A stretch of DNA of 6,033 bases from Bryobacterales bacterium (GTDB lineage Bacteria > Acidobacteriota > Terriglobia > Bryobacterales > Bryobacteraceae), in the NCBI GenBank assembly GCA_003139735.1, contig PLGA01000213.1, forward strand, positions 1,043 to 7,075. The letters run 5' to 3'. Position numbers and translations under genes: made by a program. Under the pieces are notes generated by a model that saw only the letters and a list, made by a program, of their open reading frames with translations, ran no database searches and was not told the DNA's origin. Of this stretch, positions 1 to 5,299 are shown piece by piece (positions within the stretch are counted from its first letter, which is position 1; every line of letters starts with the position of its first letter).

Positions 1-1
1 T

Positions 2-46
2 CCGGCCCCCGGCCCCCGGCCCCTGGTTTTTGGCCCCCGGCCCCTG
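2..46. repeat. GGCCCCC low-complexity direct repeat before rbfA
   Basis: The stretch is built from a 7-base unit GGCCCCC and its shortened form GGCCCC. The 15-base string GGCCCCCGGCCCCTG occurs perfectly twice, at 11-25 and 32-46, separated by GTTTTT. The second copy ends 2 bases before the rbfA start codon, so rbfA has no recognisable Shine-Dalgarno sequence. The array probably continues beyond the left edge, because the window opens inside it. It fills the spacer between rbfA and whatever lies upstream; infB is the usual neighbour in bacteria, but it is not visible here. Its role is unknown. It may simply be a slippage-prone intergenic repeat. Confidence 0.75.
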
Positions 47-48
47 AG

Positions 49-405
49 ATGGATGAACGGCGCACATTACGGGTATCGGAAACCGTGAAGGAGGAGCTTG
101 CCGAGCTGATCGGGTTCGAATTGGAGGATCCGCGCCTGGCGGCGGTGAATGTGAGCGAGGTTCACGTAAGCTCCGACGCGAAGTACGCCCGCATCAAGGT
201 TTCCGTTGCAGGGGGTGAACGGGAACAGAGCCAGGCCATCGCCGCCCTGGAGCATGCCCGCCATTACCTGCGGCGCGAACTGGCGTTCCGGTTGAGCCTC
301 CGGCACGTCCCCGAATTGCATTTCGAGCCCGACCGCAACGCCGGGGCGGACAGCCGCATCAACTTCCTCATAAGGCGGGCAAAACGGTCTCGCGGCGAAA
401 ATTAG
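49..405 (+). CDS. rbfA: Ribosome-binding factor A
   Basis: RbfA binds the 30S subunit during late 16S rRNA maturation and is needed for growth in the cold. The 118-residue product has the single KH-like fold pattern of the family. An N-terminal helix carries RVSETVKEELAELI, then comes the family hallmark DPRL (about residues 27-30), then a strand with the alternating pattern VSSDAKYARIKVSV (about 40-53). A second helical part has LEHARHYLRRELAFRLSLRHVPEL, and the tail is HFEPDRNAGADSRINFLI. The length is slightly below the E. coli protein (133 residues), which has a longer C-terminal extension. The ATG at 49 is the only sensible start, although only TGAG and a C-rich repeat precede it. The apbE gene begins 4 bases after the stop, suggesting co-transcription. 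Confidence 0.95.
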   Translation: MDERRTLRVSETVKEELAELIGFELEDPRLAAVNVSEVHVSSDAKYARIKVSVAGGEREQSQAIAALEHARHYLRRELAFRLSLRHVPELHFEPDRNAGADSRINFLIRRAKRSRGEN

Positions 406-409
406 CGCC

Positions 410-1417
410 ATGACCAAACAAACCGTGATAGTTTTGTTTGTGTTGGCCTTTGCGGCCGCCTGGACCGGGGCGGCAATGGAGGGAGGCCCTCAAAGCGGAA
501 CGGAACTGCTGCGGCTGGAGAAAAGCGCCGCCGCCATGGGGTCCACGTACTCCGTAGAACTGTACGGGTACGATCGGGTCGAAATGGAGGCCGCCGCGGA
601 TGCCGCTTTGGACGAAGCGCGCGACCTGGACGACTTGCTTTCCAACTACAAGCCGGAAAGCCAGTGGAGCGAGGTCAACCGGTACGCGGCCCAAAGGCCG
701 GTCAAGGTTTCCCCGGAGCTGTTCGGGCTGCTTTCGGCGTGCCTGGAATATAGCCGCGAGAGCGAAGGGGCGTTCGATATTACGGTGGGCCCCTTGATGA
801 AGGTTTGGGGCTTTTACAAGGGTACCGGCCATCTGCCGCACCGGGCGGAGGTGGCGGCGGCCCTGACCAAGGTGGGTTATCGGCATATCCGTTTGGATCC
901 GGCGGCCCAGACGGTTCGTTTCGACCGTCCCGGGGTGGAACTCGACCCAGGCGGGATCGGCAAAGGATACGCCGTCGATCGAATGGTGGATGTTTTGAGA
1001 CAAAAGGGCGTTACGACCGCGCTCGTGGCGGGGTCGGTTAGCAGTATTTATGGAATGGGGGCGCCGCCCGCGGAGCCGCGAGGCTGGCGCGTGGACATCA
1101 AGGACCCCCAGCGTCCGGATCGAACGGCCGCGGAAGTATTTTTGAAGGACATGTCATTGTCGACCTCCGGCAGCTACGAGAAGTTTTTTCGGGCGGAGGG
1201 GCGGATTTACGCTCATATCATGGACCCGCGCACGGGGTATCCGGCGCAGGGCACTTCATCGGTTTCGGTCGTCGCGCCGCGCACTATCGATAGCGAGGCG
1301 TGGGCCAAGCCGTATTTCGTAAACGGCCGCCAATGGGCGGCCAGGCATAAGCCAAAGGAATTTCGCGTGTTCTTTTGCGAAGACAGGACGGAACAGCCAT
1401 GCGCGTGGCTCCCATGA
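410..1417 (+). CDS. apbE: ApbE-family FAD:protein FMN transferase, exported, with divergent metal motif
   Basis: ApbE enzymes attach FMN covalently to a Thr or Ser of target flavoproteins, using FAD and Mg2+, usually outside the cytoplasm. The 335-residue product starts with a hydrophobic signal-like segment (residues 5-22, no lipobox Cys). Family motifs follow in order: AMGSTYSVELYG (42-53), LLSNYKPESQWSEVNR (76-91), GAFDITVGPLMKVWGF (120-135), LDPGGIGKGYAVD (178-190), LSTSGSYEKFF (250-260) and HIMDPRTGYP (269-278). Two oddities are visible. The usual glycine-rich GGDI-like loop reads VAGSVSSIYGMG (206-217). The usual DA(L/W)xT metal-binding motif near the C-terminus reads SEAWAK (295-300), with Glu and Lys in place of Asp and Thr. 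My recollection is that similar C-termini occur in acidobacterial homologues. Catalytic competence is therefore uncertain. It starts 4 bp after rbfA and its 3' end overlaps hemE. Confidence 0.88.
   Translation: MTKQTVIVLFVLAFAAAWTGAAMEGGPQSGTELLRLEKSAAAMGSTYSVELYGYDRVEMEAAADAALDEARDLDDLLSNYKPESQWSEVNRYAAQRPVKVSPELFGLLSACLEYSRESEGAFDITVGPLMKVWGFYKGTGHLPHRAEVAAALTKVGYRHIRLDPAAQTVRFDRPGVELDPGGIGKGYAVDRMVDVLRQKGVTTALVAGSVSSIYGMGAPPAEPRGWRVDIKDPQRPDRTAAEVFLKDMSLSTSGSYEKFFRAEGRIYAHIMDPRTGYPAQGTSSVSVVAPRTIDSEAWAKPYFVNGRQWAARHKPKEFRVFFCEDRTEQPCAWLP
1385..1392 (+). promoter_or_regulatory. Shine-Dalgarno-like site deciding the hemE start
   Basis: The purine-rich string AGGACGGA, inside the end of apbE, ends 6 bases before the ATG at 1399. 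No comparable site precedes the alternative ATG at 1414, which sits in an ATGA overlap with the apbE stop codon (1415-1417). This favours 1399, but the conserved HemE sequence begins only after 1414, so both starts give an intact enzyme. Confidence 0.45.
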
Positions 1418-2436
1418 ACAGCCGGTTTTTGGATGCGTGCCGCCGCCGTCCCACGGACGTGAGACCGGTGTGGTTTATGCGGCAGGCCGGACGGTATATG
1501 AAGCAGTATCGCCAGATCCGCGAAAAGCACGGGATTCTGGAAATCTGCAAGCGGCCCGACCTGGCGGCCACCGTCACGCTCCAACCGGTGGAGCTTCTGG
1601 ACGTGGACGCCGCCATCATTTTCGCCGACCTTCTGCTGCCCGTCGAACCGATGGGCCTGAAGCTTCGGTACGCGGTCCGCGAAGGGCCGGTCATCGACAA
1701 CCCGGTGCGCACTTCCGAGGACGTGGATTCGCTCTCCACCGCCAATACGGACGACTTGGGCTACGTCGGCCAAGCCATCCAGCAGGTGGTCCGGGCGCTG
1801 GCCGGGAAGGCCCCGGTCATCGGATTCGTGGGCGCGCCATTCACCATGGCCAGCTACATGATCGAGGGCGGCGGGTCGCGCAATTTCATCCGCACCAAGA
1901 AGCTGATGTACAGCGACGAGACGCTGTGGCGCCGGCTGATGGGCAAGATCGTCGATGTTCTGGCGCCGTTCGCCCAGTTGCAGGTCACCGCCGGGGCGCG
2001 CGCCATACAGGTGTTCGATAGCTGGGTGGGAGCGCTGGGGTCGGACGATTACGTCCGTTTCGCCGCGCCCTATTCGCGCGCCCTGATCGAGCGCATCCGC
2101 TCCACCGGCGTACCGGTGATTCACTTCGGCACCGGCGCCTCCGGCTATTTCAAGGAGTTGCACGCCGCCGGCGGCGACGTCATGGGCGTGGACTGGCGCA
2201 TCAACATCGACCAGGCCTGGATGGACATCAGCTACCGTTCGGCCATCCAGGGGAACCTCGATCCGGTGGCGCTGTTCGCGCCTCTGCCCGAGCTGCGCAC
2301 CAAGGTGCACGAGATGCTCAAGCGCACCGGCGCGCGCCCCGGCCATATTTTCAATCTCGGCCACGGAATTCTGCCGGAAACGCCGGTCGAGAACGTGAAG
2401 GCCGTGGTGGAAATGGTTCGGGAATTCAAACCATGA
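1399..2436 (+). CDS. hemE: Uroporphyrinogen III decarboxylase
   Basis: HemE removes four carboxyl groups from the acetate side chains of uroporphyrinogen III to give coproporphyrinogen III in the cytoplasm, without a cofactor. The protein has 345 residues from the ATG at 1399, or 340 from the ATG at 1414. Numbering here is from 1414. It carries signature 1 PVWFMRQAGRY (18-28), whose Arg residues bind substrate carboxylates. The catalytic Asp is D72 in IIFADLLLPVEPMG. Signature 2 is GFVGAPFTMASYMIEGG (137-153) with Y148. It also has FDSWVG (201-206), HFGTG (237-241) and the C-terminal FNLGHGILP (313-321) with the conserved His. Length is typical for the family. The start overlaps the end of apbE, suggesting translational coupling. 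The stop codon TGA is also the first triplet of the inverted-repeat element that follows. Confidence 0.96.
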   Translation: MRVAPMNSRFLDACRRRPTDVRPVWFMRQAGRYMKQYRQIREKHGILEICKRPDLAATVTLQPVELLDVDAAIIFADLLLPVEPMGLKLRYAVREGPVIDNPVRTSEDVDSLSTANTDDLGYVGQAIQQVVRALAGKAPVIGFVGAPFTMASYMIEGGGSRNFIRTKKLMYSDETLWRRLMGKIVDVLAPFAQLQVTAGARAIQVFDSWVGALGSDDYVRFAAPYSRALIERIRSTGVPVIHFGTGASGYFKELHAAGGDVMGVDWRINIDQAWMDISYRSAIQGNLDPVALFAPLPELRTKVHEMLKRTGARPGHIFNLGHGILPETPVENVKAVVEMVREFKP

Positions 2437-2585
2437 CGCGGAGACGCGGAGACGCGGAGAAAGACCATGAAAGTTCTGGGACGAGCAAATTCCTCCGCTC
2501 CCTCTGCGCCCGAACCCCGGGACGAGCGCACCTGGCGGTAGGCCCTTATTTTTGTTCTTCTCCGCGTCTCTGCGTCTCTGCGTCA
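2434..2585. repeat. Inverted-repeat intergenic element between hemE and hemH
   Basis: The element has two 31-base arms, at 2434-2464 and 2555-2585. They are inverted copies that match at 27 of 31 positions. Each arm is TGA-initiated and made of three 8-base units. The left arm has GACGCGGA three times (2435-2442, 2443-2450, 2451-2458). The right arm has the complement, TCCGCGTC once (2561-2568) and TCTGCGTC twice (2569-2584). The 90-base interior includes a degenerate unit-like stretch, CTCCGCTCCCTCTGCGCC (2493-2510), and a 9-base direct repeat GGGACGAGC at 2478-2486 and 2519-2527. There is no transposase reading frame. Repeats of this GACGC(A/G)GA type are scattered between genes in several phyla, and spurious peptides such as ETQRRRDAEE come from them. 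That is recollection, not a search. In mRNA the arms would form a long hairpin between the two heme genes. Confidence 0.85.
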
Positions 2586-2590
2586 AGATT

Positions 2591-3478
2591 ATGACTCCCA
2601 AGCCTCCACGACAAGGCCTCCTGCTGCTCGCCCACGGAGCGCCGGAACGCCTGGAGGATGTCGAGAGTTACCTCTCGTTCGTGCGCGGCGGCCGGCCCGC
2701 CTCCGCCAAAGTGCTGGAGGAGGTGCGCAGCCGCTATCAGGCCATCGGCGGATCTTCTCCCCTGCTCGCCTGGACGCGCGCCCAAGCCGCGGCGCTCGAA
2801 GGCGTCCTGGGCATGCCCGTGTTTTGCGGCATGCGCAATTGGCATCCCTTCATCGCCGAAACCATGGATTCGGTTCGCGCGTCCGGCGTGGAACGCCTCG
2901 CCGCCATCGCCCTTGCGCCCCAATACTCCGAATTGAGCGTGGGCCTGTACATCCGCCGCACCGGGGAAGCGGCGCGCGCGGCCGGCGTGACCGCGGAAAT
3001 CGCCTGGGCCAGAAGCTACCACGACGAGCCGCTGCTGATCGAAGCTTTCGCCGACCGGTTGGCGCAAGTCTGGAACGGCCAGCGCGTCCTGTTTACCGCC
3101 CACAGCCTTCCCGAGAAAGCGCTCGCCAACGGCGACCCTTACGACCGCGAGTGCCGCGCTACCGCCGCCGCCGTGGCCGCGCGCGCGGGCGTGGCCGAAT
3201 ACGATTTCGCCTACCAGAGCCAGGGATTCACGGACGACCGATGGCTCGGACCAACCGTGGAATCCTGCCTGGACCGCTATGCGTCGGAGGGCGTCCGCGA
3301 AGTTGTGCTGGACCCCATCGGGTTCGTCTGCGACCACGTGGAGATCCTGTACGACATCGATATTCTGTTCCGCCAATATGCCGCCGCGCGGGGCATTTCC
3401 CTGGTCCGTCCCGAATCCCTGAACGCTTCCGCCAAGTTCACCGCCGCGCTGGCCGAGGTCGCCAAGCGATGCCTTTAG
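2591..3478 (+). CDS. hemH: Ferrochelatase (coproporphyrin or protoporphyrin type)
   Basis: HemH inserts Fe2+ into a porphyrin in the last or penultimate step of heme synthesis. The 295-residue product is somewhat short next to B. subtilis HemH (310) and E. coli HemH (320), but every core motif is present. These are LLLLAHGAPE (10-19), GGSSPLLAWTRAQ (53-65), GMRNWHPFI (80-88), LAPQYSELSVGLY (108-120), the signature VLFTAHSLPE (166-175) with catalytic H171, QSQGFTDDRWLGP (209-221), and GFVCDHVEILYDID (244-257) with E251. The WLGP stretch resembles the Firmicutes enzymes more than E. coli. There is no C-terminal cluster-binding extension or membrane anchor. The ATG at 2591 is chosen because the frame upstream is only translated repeat. 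No Shine-Dalgarno is visible, since the inverted-repeat arm ends 5 bases before it. Confidence 0.94.
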   Translation: MTPKPPRQGLLLLAHGAPERLEDVESYLSFVRGGRPASAKVLEEVRSRYQAIGGSSPLLAWTRAQAAALEGVLGMPVFCGMRNWHPFIAETMDSVRASGVERLAAIALAPQYSELSVGLYIRRTGEAARAAGVTAEIAWARSYHDEPLLIEAFADRLAQVWNGQRVLFTAHSLPEKALANGDPYDRECRATAAAVAARAGVAEYDFAYQSQGFTDDRWLGPTVESCLDRYASEGVREVVLDPIGFVCDHVEILYDIDILFRQYAAARGISLVRPESLNASAKFTAALAEVAKRCL

Positions 3479-3509
3479 GTGGGGCGGGCCTCCTGGGGTT
3501 TTGTCAACA

Positions 3510-4889
3510 ATGCCTAACGTCGTGATCGTCGGCGGTGGCATCTCCGGCCTCTCCGCGGCCTACTACCTCGCTCGCGCCGGCGCGCCTTCCACCATTATCG
3601 AATCCCGCTCCCGCCTGGGCGGCGTCATCCAAACCGACTCCGTCGAAGGCTGCATTCTCGAAGCTGGGCCCGATAGCTTCCTCTCCGCCAAACCCGCCGC
3701 CCTCGAACTCATCCGCGAGCTCGGCCTCTCCGACCAGGTCATCGGTTCGAACGACCACCTCCGCAAGACCTACATCCGCAAAGGCGGCCGCCTCATCCCC
3801 ATGCCCGACGGCCTGATGATGATGGTGCCCACCAAGATCCTGCCGCTCCTGACCACCCCCTTGCTCGGTTGGGGAACCAAGATCCGTATGGGCATGGAGT
3901 TGTTGCGCGCGCCCAAGCCCCGGGCCGGCGACGAGTCGGTGGCCGAGTTCATCGAAGAGCACTACGGCGCGGAAGCGGTGGACTATCTGGCCGAACCGCT
4001 GCTCTCCGGCATCTACGGCGGCAACCCCGGCGCATTGAGCGTCACCGCCGTGCTGCCGCGCTTCGTCGAGCTGGCGAATCGCCACGGCAGCCTCACGCGC
4101 GGCGTGCTGGTGGAGCGCGCCAAAGCCGCGCACGCCCATCCGAACGGCGCTCCGGCCCCGCTGTTCCGCACGCTCAAAGGCGGGCTCGGCCAACTGGTTC
4201 GCGCCGTTGCCGCCTCCTTCGGCGGCAAGGTGGAAGTGCGCCAGGCGCGAGCCGAGGCTGTCGAGCGCCGCGGCGCCGGCTTCCGCGTCCGCATTGCCGG
4301 CGATTGGCTCGAGACCGGCCGCCTGGTGTTGGCTTGCGAGGCGCACAGCGGCGCCCAATTGCTCGGCTCCGTGGATGCGCGGCTCGCCGAACTGCTCGCG
4401 GCCGTCCCGTACAGTTCCTCGATGACCGTGGCGCTGGGCTACGATGCCGCGGATTTCGGCCGCCCGCCCGACGGCTTCGGGTTTCTCGTCCCGCGAAAGG
4501 AACGCCGGCGGCTGGTCGCGTGTACCTGGGTAGGCACGAAATTCCCCTACCGGGTCCCCGAGGGCAAGGTCGTGGCGCGCTGTTTCCTGGGCGGAACCGA
4601 CGACGCCGCCGCTCTCGACGAACCCGACGACGCCATCGTTGCTTCCGTGCTCGCCGAATTGCGGGAGATCGCCGGAGTCCGTGCGCAGCCGCTTTTCACG
4701 CGCATCGCGCGCTGGCCGAAATCCATGGCGCAATACGCCGTGGGCCACCCGCAACGCTTGGCGGAAATCGAGGCGCGCACCGCCGCCATCCCCGGATTGT
4801 TCCTGGCCGGCAACGCCTACACCGGCATCGGCATCCCCGATTGCATCCGTATGGGCCGGGCGGCGGCGGAGAAAATCCTCGCGGGATGA
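3510..4889 (+). CDS. hemY: FAD-dependent protoporphyrinogen/coproporphyrinogen oxidase (HemY/CgoX type)
   Basis: This flavoprotein removes six electrons from a porphyrinogen using O2. The substrate is protoporphyrinogen IX in the classical route, or coproporphyrinogen III in the coproporphyrin-dependent route. The 459-residue product opens with a Rossmann dinucleotide motif, VVIVGGGISGLSAAYYL (4-20), followed by ESRSRLGG (31-38) and GPDSFLSAKP (53-62). The middle has EPLLSGIYGGNPGALSV (162-178). The C-terminus has RWPKSMAQYAVGH (401-413) and the FAD-closing segment LFLAGNAYTGIGIPDCIRMG (430-449). Length is normal for the family. The ATG at 3510 is preferred, with GGGG at 3495-3498 as a weak ribosome site. 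An in-frame TTG at 3501 would add three residues but lies too close to that site. The gene lies 31 bases after hemH, giving the hemE-hemH-hemY order. Substrate choice cannot be read from the sequence by eye. Confidence 0.93.
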   Translation: MPNVVIVGGGISGLSAAYYLARAGAPSTIIESRSRLGGVIQTDSVEGCILEAGPDSFLSAKPAALELIRELGLSDQVIGSNDHLRKTYIRKGGRLIPMPDGLMMMVPTKILPLLTTPLLGWGTKIRMGMELLRAPKPRAGDESVAEFIEEHYGAEAVDYLAEPLLSGIYGGNPGALSVTAVLPRFVELANRHGSLTRGVLVERAKAAHAHPNGAPAPLFRTLKGGLGQLVRAVAASFGGKVEVRQARAEAVERRGAGFRVRIAGDWLETGRLVLACEAHSGAQLLGSVDARLAELLAAVPYSSSMTVALGYDAADFGRPPDGFGFLVPRKERRRLVACTWVGTKFPYRVPEGKVVARCFLGGTDDAAALDEPDDAIVASVLAELREIAGVRAQPLFTRIARWPKSMAQYAVGHPQRLAEIEARTAAIPGLFLAGNAYTGIGIPDCIRMGRAAAEKILAG

Positions 4890-4917
4890 TCCTGGAACAG
4901 CGTCGGAACCGCCACCG

Positions 4918-4937
4918 GCCTACCGATAGGCGATTTC
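4918..4937 (+). terminator. Weak hairpin after hemY, possible terminator
   Basis: GCCTA at 4918-4922 and TAGGC at 4927-4931 form a 5-bp stem with the tetraloop CCGA, followed by GATTTCTT. It lies 28 bases past the hemY stop and overlaps the stop codon of the convergent 92-residue gene. The stem is short and the T tract is interrupted, so intrinsic termination is only a possibility. Confidence 0.22.
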
Positions 4938-5198
4938 TTCCTGTGTGATGCCGAGCTCAGCCAGAACCTGCTCATGCGGAATTGGGCTATTATGTTTGAG
5001 CCACTCGCGGGCTTCGCCGAGAGCCTGCGCATCTTCCGCGGTGAGCGGCTCCTCGTCCACCGGAGCGTTGGCGATGGCGCTCGATACCGGATCCAACATC
5101 ACCTGAAGCAAGCCGCGCACAGCTTGGACTTGGCTGGGCGCAAGCCGGTCCACCAGCTCGTGAATCCGTTGTCTATCGTGCGTGGGACCGCTGGCCAT
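4920..5198 (-). CDS. Small hypothetical protein, antitoxin-like, no adjacent toxin
   Basis: I cannot name the family with certainty. The 92-residue acidic product has an N-terminal helix, RQRIHELVDRLAPSQVQAVRGLLQVML (9-35). A linker, DPVSSAIANAPVDEEPLTAEDAQAL (36-60), leads to the tail REWLKHNSPIPHEQVLAELGITQEEI (64-89). This arrangement of a 'lvdrLp..q...v..lL' helix, an 'APvDdEPlT.ED' linker and an 'IPHEqVLaElGi' tail resembles small antitoxin-like proteins common in Acidobacteriota and Cyanobacteria, which often precede a RelE/ParE toxin gene. Here the expected downstream position (below 4920) is occupied by the convergent hemY end, so no partner is present. The start ATG at 5198 has no strong Shine-Dalgarno, but a perfect TATAAT lies about 30 bases upstream. 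It is divergent from the small gene at 5300. It could also be a free-standing regulator or a relic. Confidence 0.72.
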   Translation of the reverse strand: MASGPTHDRQRIHELVDRLAPSQVQAVRGLLQVMLDPVSSAIANAPVDEEPLTAEDAQALGEAREWLKHNSPIPHEQVLAELGITQEEIAYR

Positions 5199-5207
5199 GA
5201 ATGACCG

Positions 5208-5236
5208 TTAACACCTTCGCCTACGGGCATTATACC
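5208..5236 (+). promoter_or_regulatory. Possible rightward sigma70-like promoter
   Basis: TTAACA (5208-5213) differs from the TTGACA consensus at one base. After exactly 17 bases comes TATACC (5231-5236), which matches TATAAT at four bases but lacks the final T. Transcription would start near 5243 and leave a leader of about 57 bases before the ATG at 5300. The -35 half lies just past the start of the leftward 92-residue gene. Support is by spacing and similarity only. Confidence 0.3.
5229..5234 (-). promoter_or_regulatory. Leftward -10 element for the 92-residue gene
   Basis: The minus strand reads a perfect TATAAT at these positions. Transcription would begin near 5222, giving a leader of about 24 bases before the ATG at 5198. 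The corresponding -35 region (about 5252-5257, GACGAG on the minus strand) is poor, so an activator or another sigma factor may be involved, or the match may be chance. It overlaps the -10 of the candidate rightward promoter. Confidence 0.45.
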
Positions 5237-5299
5237 GCTACAGATGCTCTTCTCGTCCGCGCCGCATGCCGCCGAAATCGGGTTACCATTAAGGTGCCG

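Noticed and set aside
2434..2585. CRISPR array
   Set aside because: The repeated units are 8 bases long, contiguous and arranged in inverted arms. There are no regular repeats with unique spacers and no cas genes.
2434..2585. Intrinsic terminator between hemE and hemH
   Set aside because: The arms are separated by 90 bases and no T run follows the right arm. hemH and hemY would lack a promoter if transcription stopped here.
2552..2590. Upstream TTG start extending HemH by 13 residues
   Set aside because: The added residues (FFSASLRLCVKI) are a translation of the inverted-repeat arm, and no ribosome site precedes the TTG. The conserved protein begins after the ATG at 2591.
1213..2601. Long minus-strand open frame of 462 codons across apbE, hemE and the repeat
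   Set aside because: It is antisense to well-conserved HemE, its product is rich in His, Arg and Gly with no family features, and its start is translated repeat (TQRRRDAEK-like). GC-rich genes commonly leave such open antisense frames.
3504..4754. Minus-strand open frame of 416 codons opposite hemY
   Set aside because: It is antisense to an intact HemY with all its motifs and shows low-complexity Gly/Ala/His/Gln composition, so it is a shadow frame.
3869..4948. Plus-strand open frame of 359 codons in another phase within hemY
   Set aside because: The product is extremely Arg-rich, which is typical of an off-phase reading of GC-rich coding DNA. HemY explains the region.
5201..5299. ATG at 5201 as start of the small rightward gene
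   Set aside because: It lies 2 bases from the divergent gene start, leaves no room for a promoter or ribosome site, and the segment has weak codon bias. A start at 5300 or 5351 is more likely.
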